The notes under the pieces: generated by a model
Databases searched by the model: none
Told to the model about the DNA's origin: nothing
Seen by the model: only the letters and a program-made list of their open reading frames with translations
In this document: one piece after another, positions 61,437-64,000 of the stretch
Layout: the number at the start of each line of letters is the position of its first letter
Position numbering within the stretch: the stretch's first letter is position 1
Source: Streptococcus oricebi
Lineage (GTDB): Bacteria > Bacillota > Bacilli > Lactobacillales > Streptococcaceae
DNA: 64,000 bases
NCBI RefSeq assembly: GCF_017883985.1
Contig: NZ_PRDG01000002.1
Location: 124,001-188,000, forward strand
Direction: 5' to 3'
Program-made: the position numbers and the translations under genes

Positions 61437-61949
61437 ATGAAAAATTTTACTGTTCGTGATTTGACCCAGATTGCTCTTGTAGCAGCGATTTATGTGGTTT
61501 TAACCTTGACCCCTCCCCTGAATGCTCTTAGTTTTGGGGCCTACCAGTTTCGGGTGTCCGAGATGATGAATTTTACGGCTTTTTATCGGCCCAAGTACAT
61601 CATCGGGGTGACTTTGGGTTGTATGCTGGCCAACTTTTTTAGTTTTGGCCTGATAGATGTTTTTGTGGGTGGGGCTTCGACCTTGGTCTTTCTATCTTTG
61701 GGAGTCTTCCTCTTTAGACGGTATATGAAGGACTATCTCTTTAATGGACTGATTAACAAGGCCTTCTTTTACTTTGCGATTTTCTTTTCCCTATCCATGT
61801 TTACGATTGCTTTAGAATTGCATATCATAAGCAAGCTTCCTTTTCTTTTGACCTGGTTCACGACAGGTCTGGGTGAATTTGCTTCGCTAATGGTTGGTGG
61901 TTTCCTGATGGAGCGAATTGCAAGGCAGCTTAAACTACTCAAAGAATGA
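61437..61949 (+). CDS. queT: QueT family queuosine-precursor transporter
   Basis: ECF-type substrate-binding membrane component for queuosine precursors. 170 residues with five or six membrane helices and the family pattern LTPPLNALSFGAYQFRVSEMM near the start. The frame is open far upstream, but ATG 61437 directly behind the riboswitch's aaaggag is the real start. It needs the shared ECF energy-coupling module encoded elsewhere. Confidence 0.92.
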   Translation: MKNFTVRDLTQIALVAAIYVVLTLTPPLNALSFGAYQFRVSEMMNFTAFYRPKYIIGVTLGCMLANFFSFGLIDVFVGGASTLVFLSLGVFLFRRYMKDYLFNGLINKAFFYFAIFFSLSMFTIALELHIISKLPFLLTWFTTGLGEFASLMVGGFLMERIARQLKLLKE

Positions 61950-62033
61950 AGTTTGTAAGGGATAAGAGTCCGGTCCAGTAGGGTTGGGAGGTCTTGTTCT
62001 GATTTAATTTTTATTAAAAATAGAAGCAAAATG

Positions 62034-62060
62034 AAGCTGGGATTTTCTCAGCTTTTTTTC
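62034..62060 (+). terminator. Terminator of queT
   Basis: aagctg pairs with cagctt, with loop ggattttct, followed by ttttttcct. Confidence 0.75.
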
Positions 62061-62103
62061 CTTAAATGAAGAGAGAAAAGCAGAAGATTTTTAGTTTTTA
62101 TGA

Positions 62104-64000
<1,897 letters not shown>

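Overview
The window is a stretch of a Streptococcus chromosome. Evidence: a complete accessory Sec (SecA2/SecY2) glycoprotein export locus in the order known from S. gordonii and relatives, an RNase J2 gene next to an EstA-type esterase, SpxR beside Map, LXG/type VII substrates with their small partner proteins, a metK leader resembling the SMK box, and a preQ1-II riboswitch before a QueT-type gene. Host genes are moderately GC-rich for the genus. The species cannot be fixed from sequence alone; the S. suis group is one possibility.

Layout. 21-15107: glycosyltransferases plus secY2-asp1-asp2-asp3-secA2-gtfA-gtfB-asp4-asp5, which together glycosylate and export a serine-rich repeat adhesin whose gene probably lies just left of the window. 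15272-16896: permease and ATPase of an ABC importer with no binding-protein gene beside them. 16897-17749: noncoding, with a CcpA-type cre site, a promoter and a hairpin-rich stretch ending in a strong terminator, then the rnjB promoter and leader. 17750-22799: RNase J2, esterase, membrane-anchored matrixin-like protease, lipoprotein. 22942-25835: LXG toxin operon (two small helical partners, toxin, putative immunity gene) followed by a broken second copy of the immunity-gene start fused to a dispersed repeat. 26040-32439: DUF4044, obgE, ridA, rapZ-yvcK-whiA, cutC and a YjbR-like gene. 32597-37315: a composition-mosaic membrane protein, a gene fragment and a heterodimeric ABC exporter behind an attenuator-like leader. 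37479-43561: serine hydrolase, MocR regulator, DegV, TetR regulator, dCMP deaminase, a helical-repeat protein. 43562-53446: NatAB-type transporter, metK, murA, a GNAT acetyltransferase, spxR, map and yihY, separated by repeat-filled intergenic regions.

53577-58660 is a strikingly AT-rich, tightly packed four-gene island: adenine DNA methyltransferase, a protein with two GHKL ATPase modules (an N-terminal Hsp90/MORC-like one and a C-terminal histidine-kinase-like one with an H-box), a stand-alone receiver protein and a PtuB-like HNH nuclease. This looks like a restriction or anti-phage system run through a phosphorelay. It is the best candidate for an undescribed system here.

58667-64000: a tRNA-editing-like B3/4 protein, GtrA protein, a RelBE-type toxin-antitoxin pair with a palindromic operator, about 700 bp of repeat units, queT with its preQ1-II riboswitch, and the first 1885 bp of ligA.

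The other outstanding observation is the metK leader. The ends of an SMK (SAM-III) riboswitch-like RNA flank more than 400 bp of inserted 183-bp tandem repeats. Many intergenic regions carry related hairpin-bearing repeats, so repeat expansion has repeatedly altered 5' leaders in this genome.
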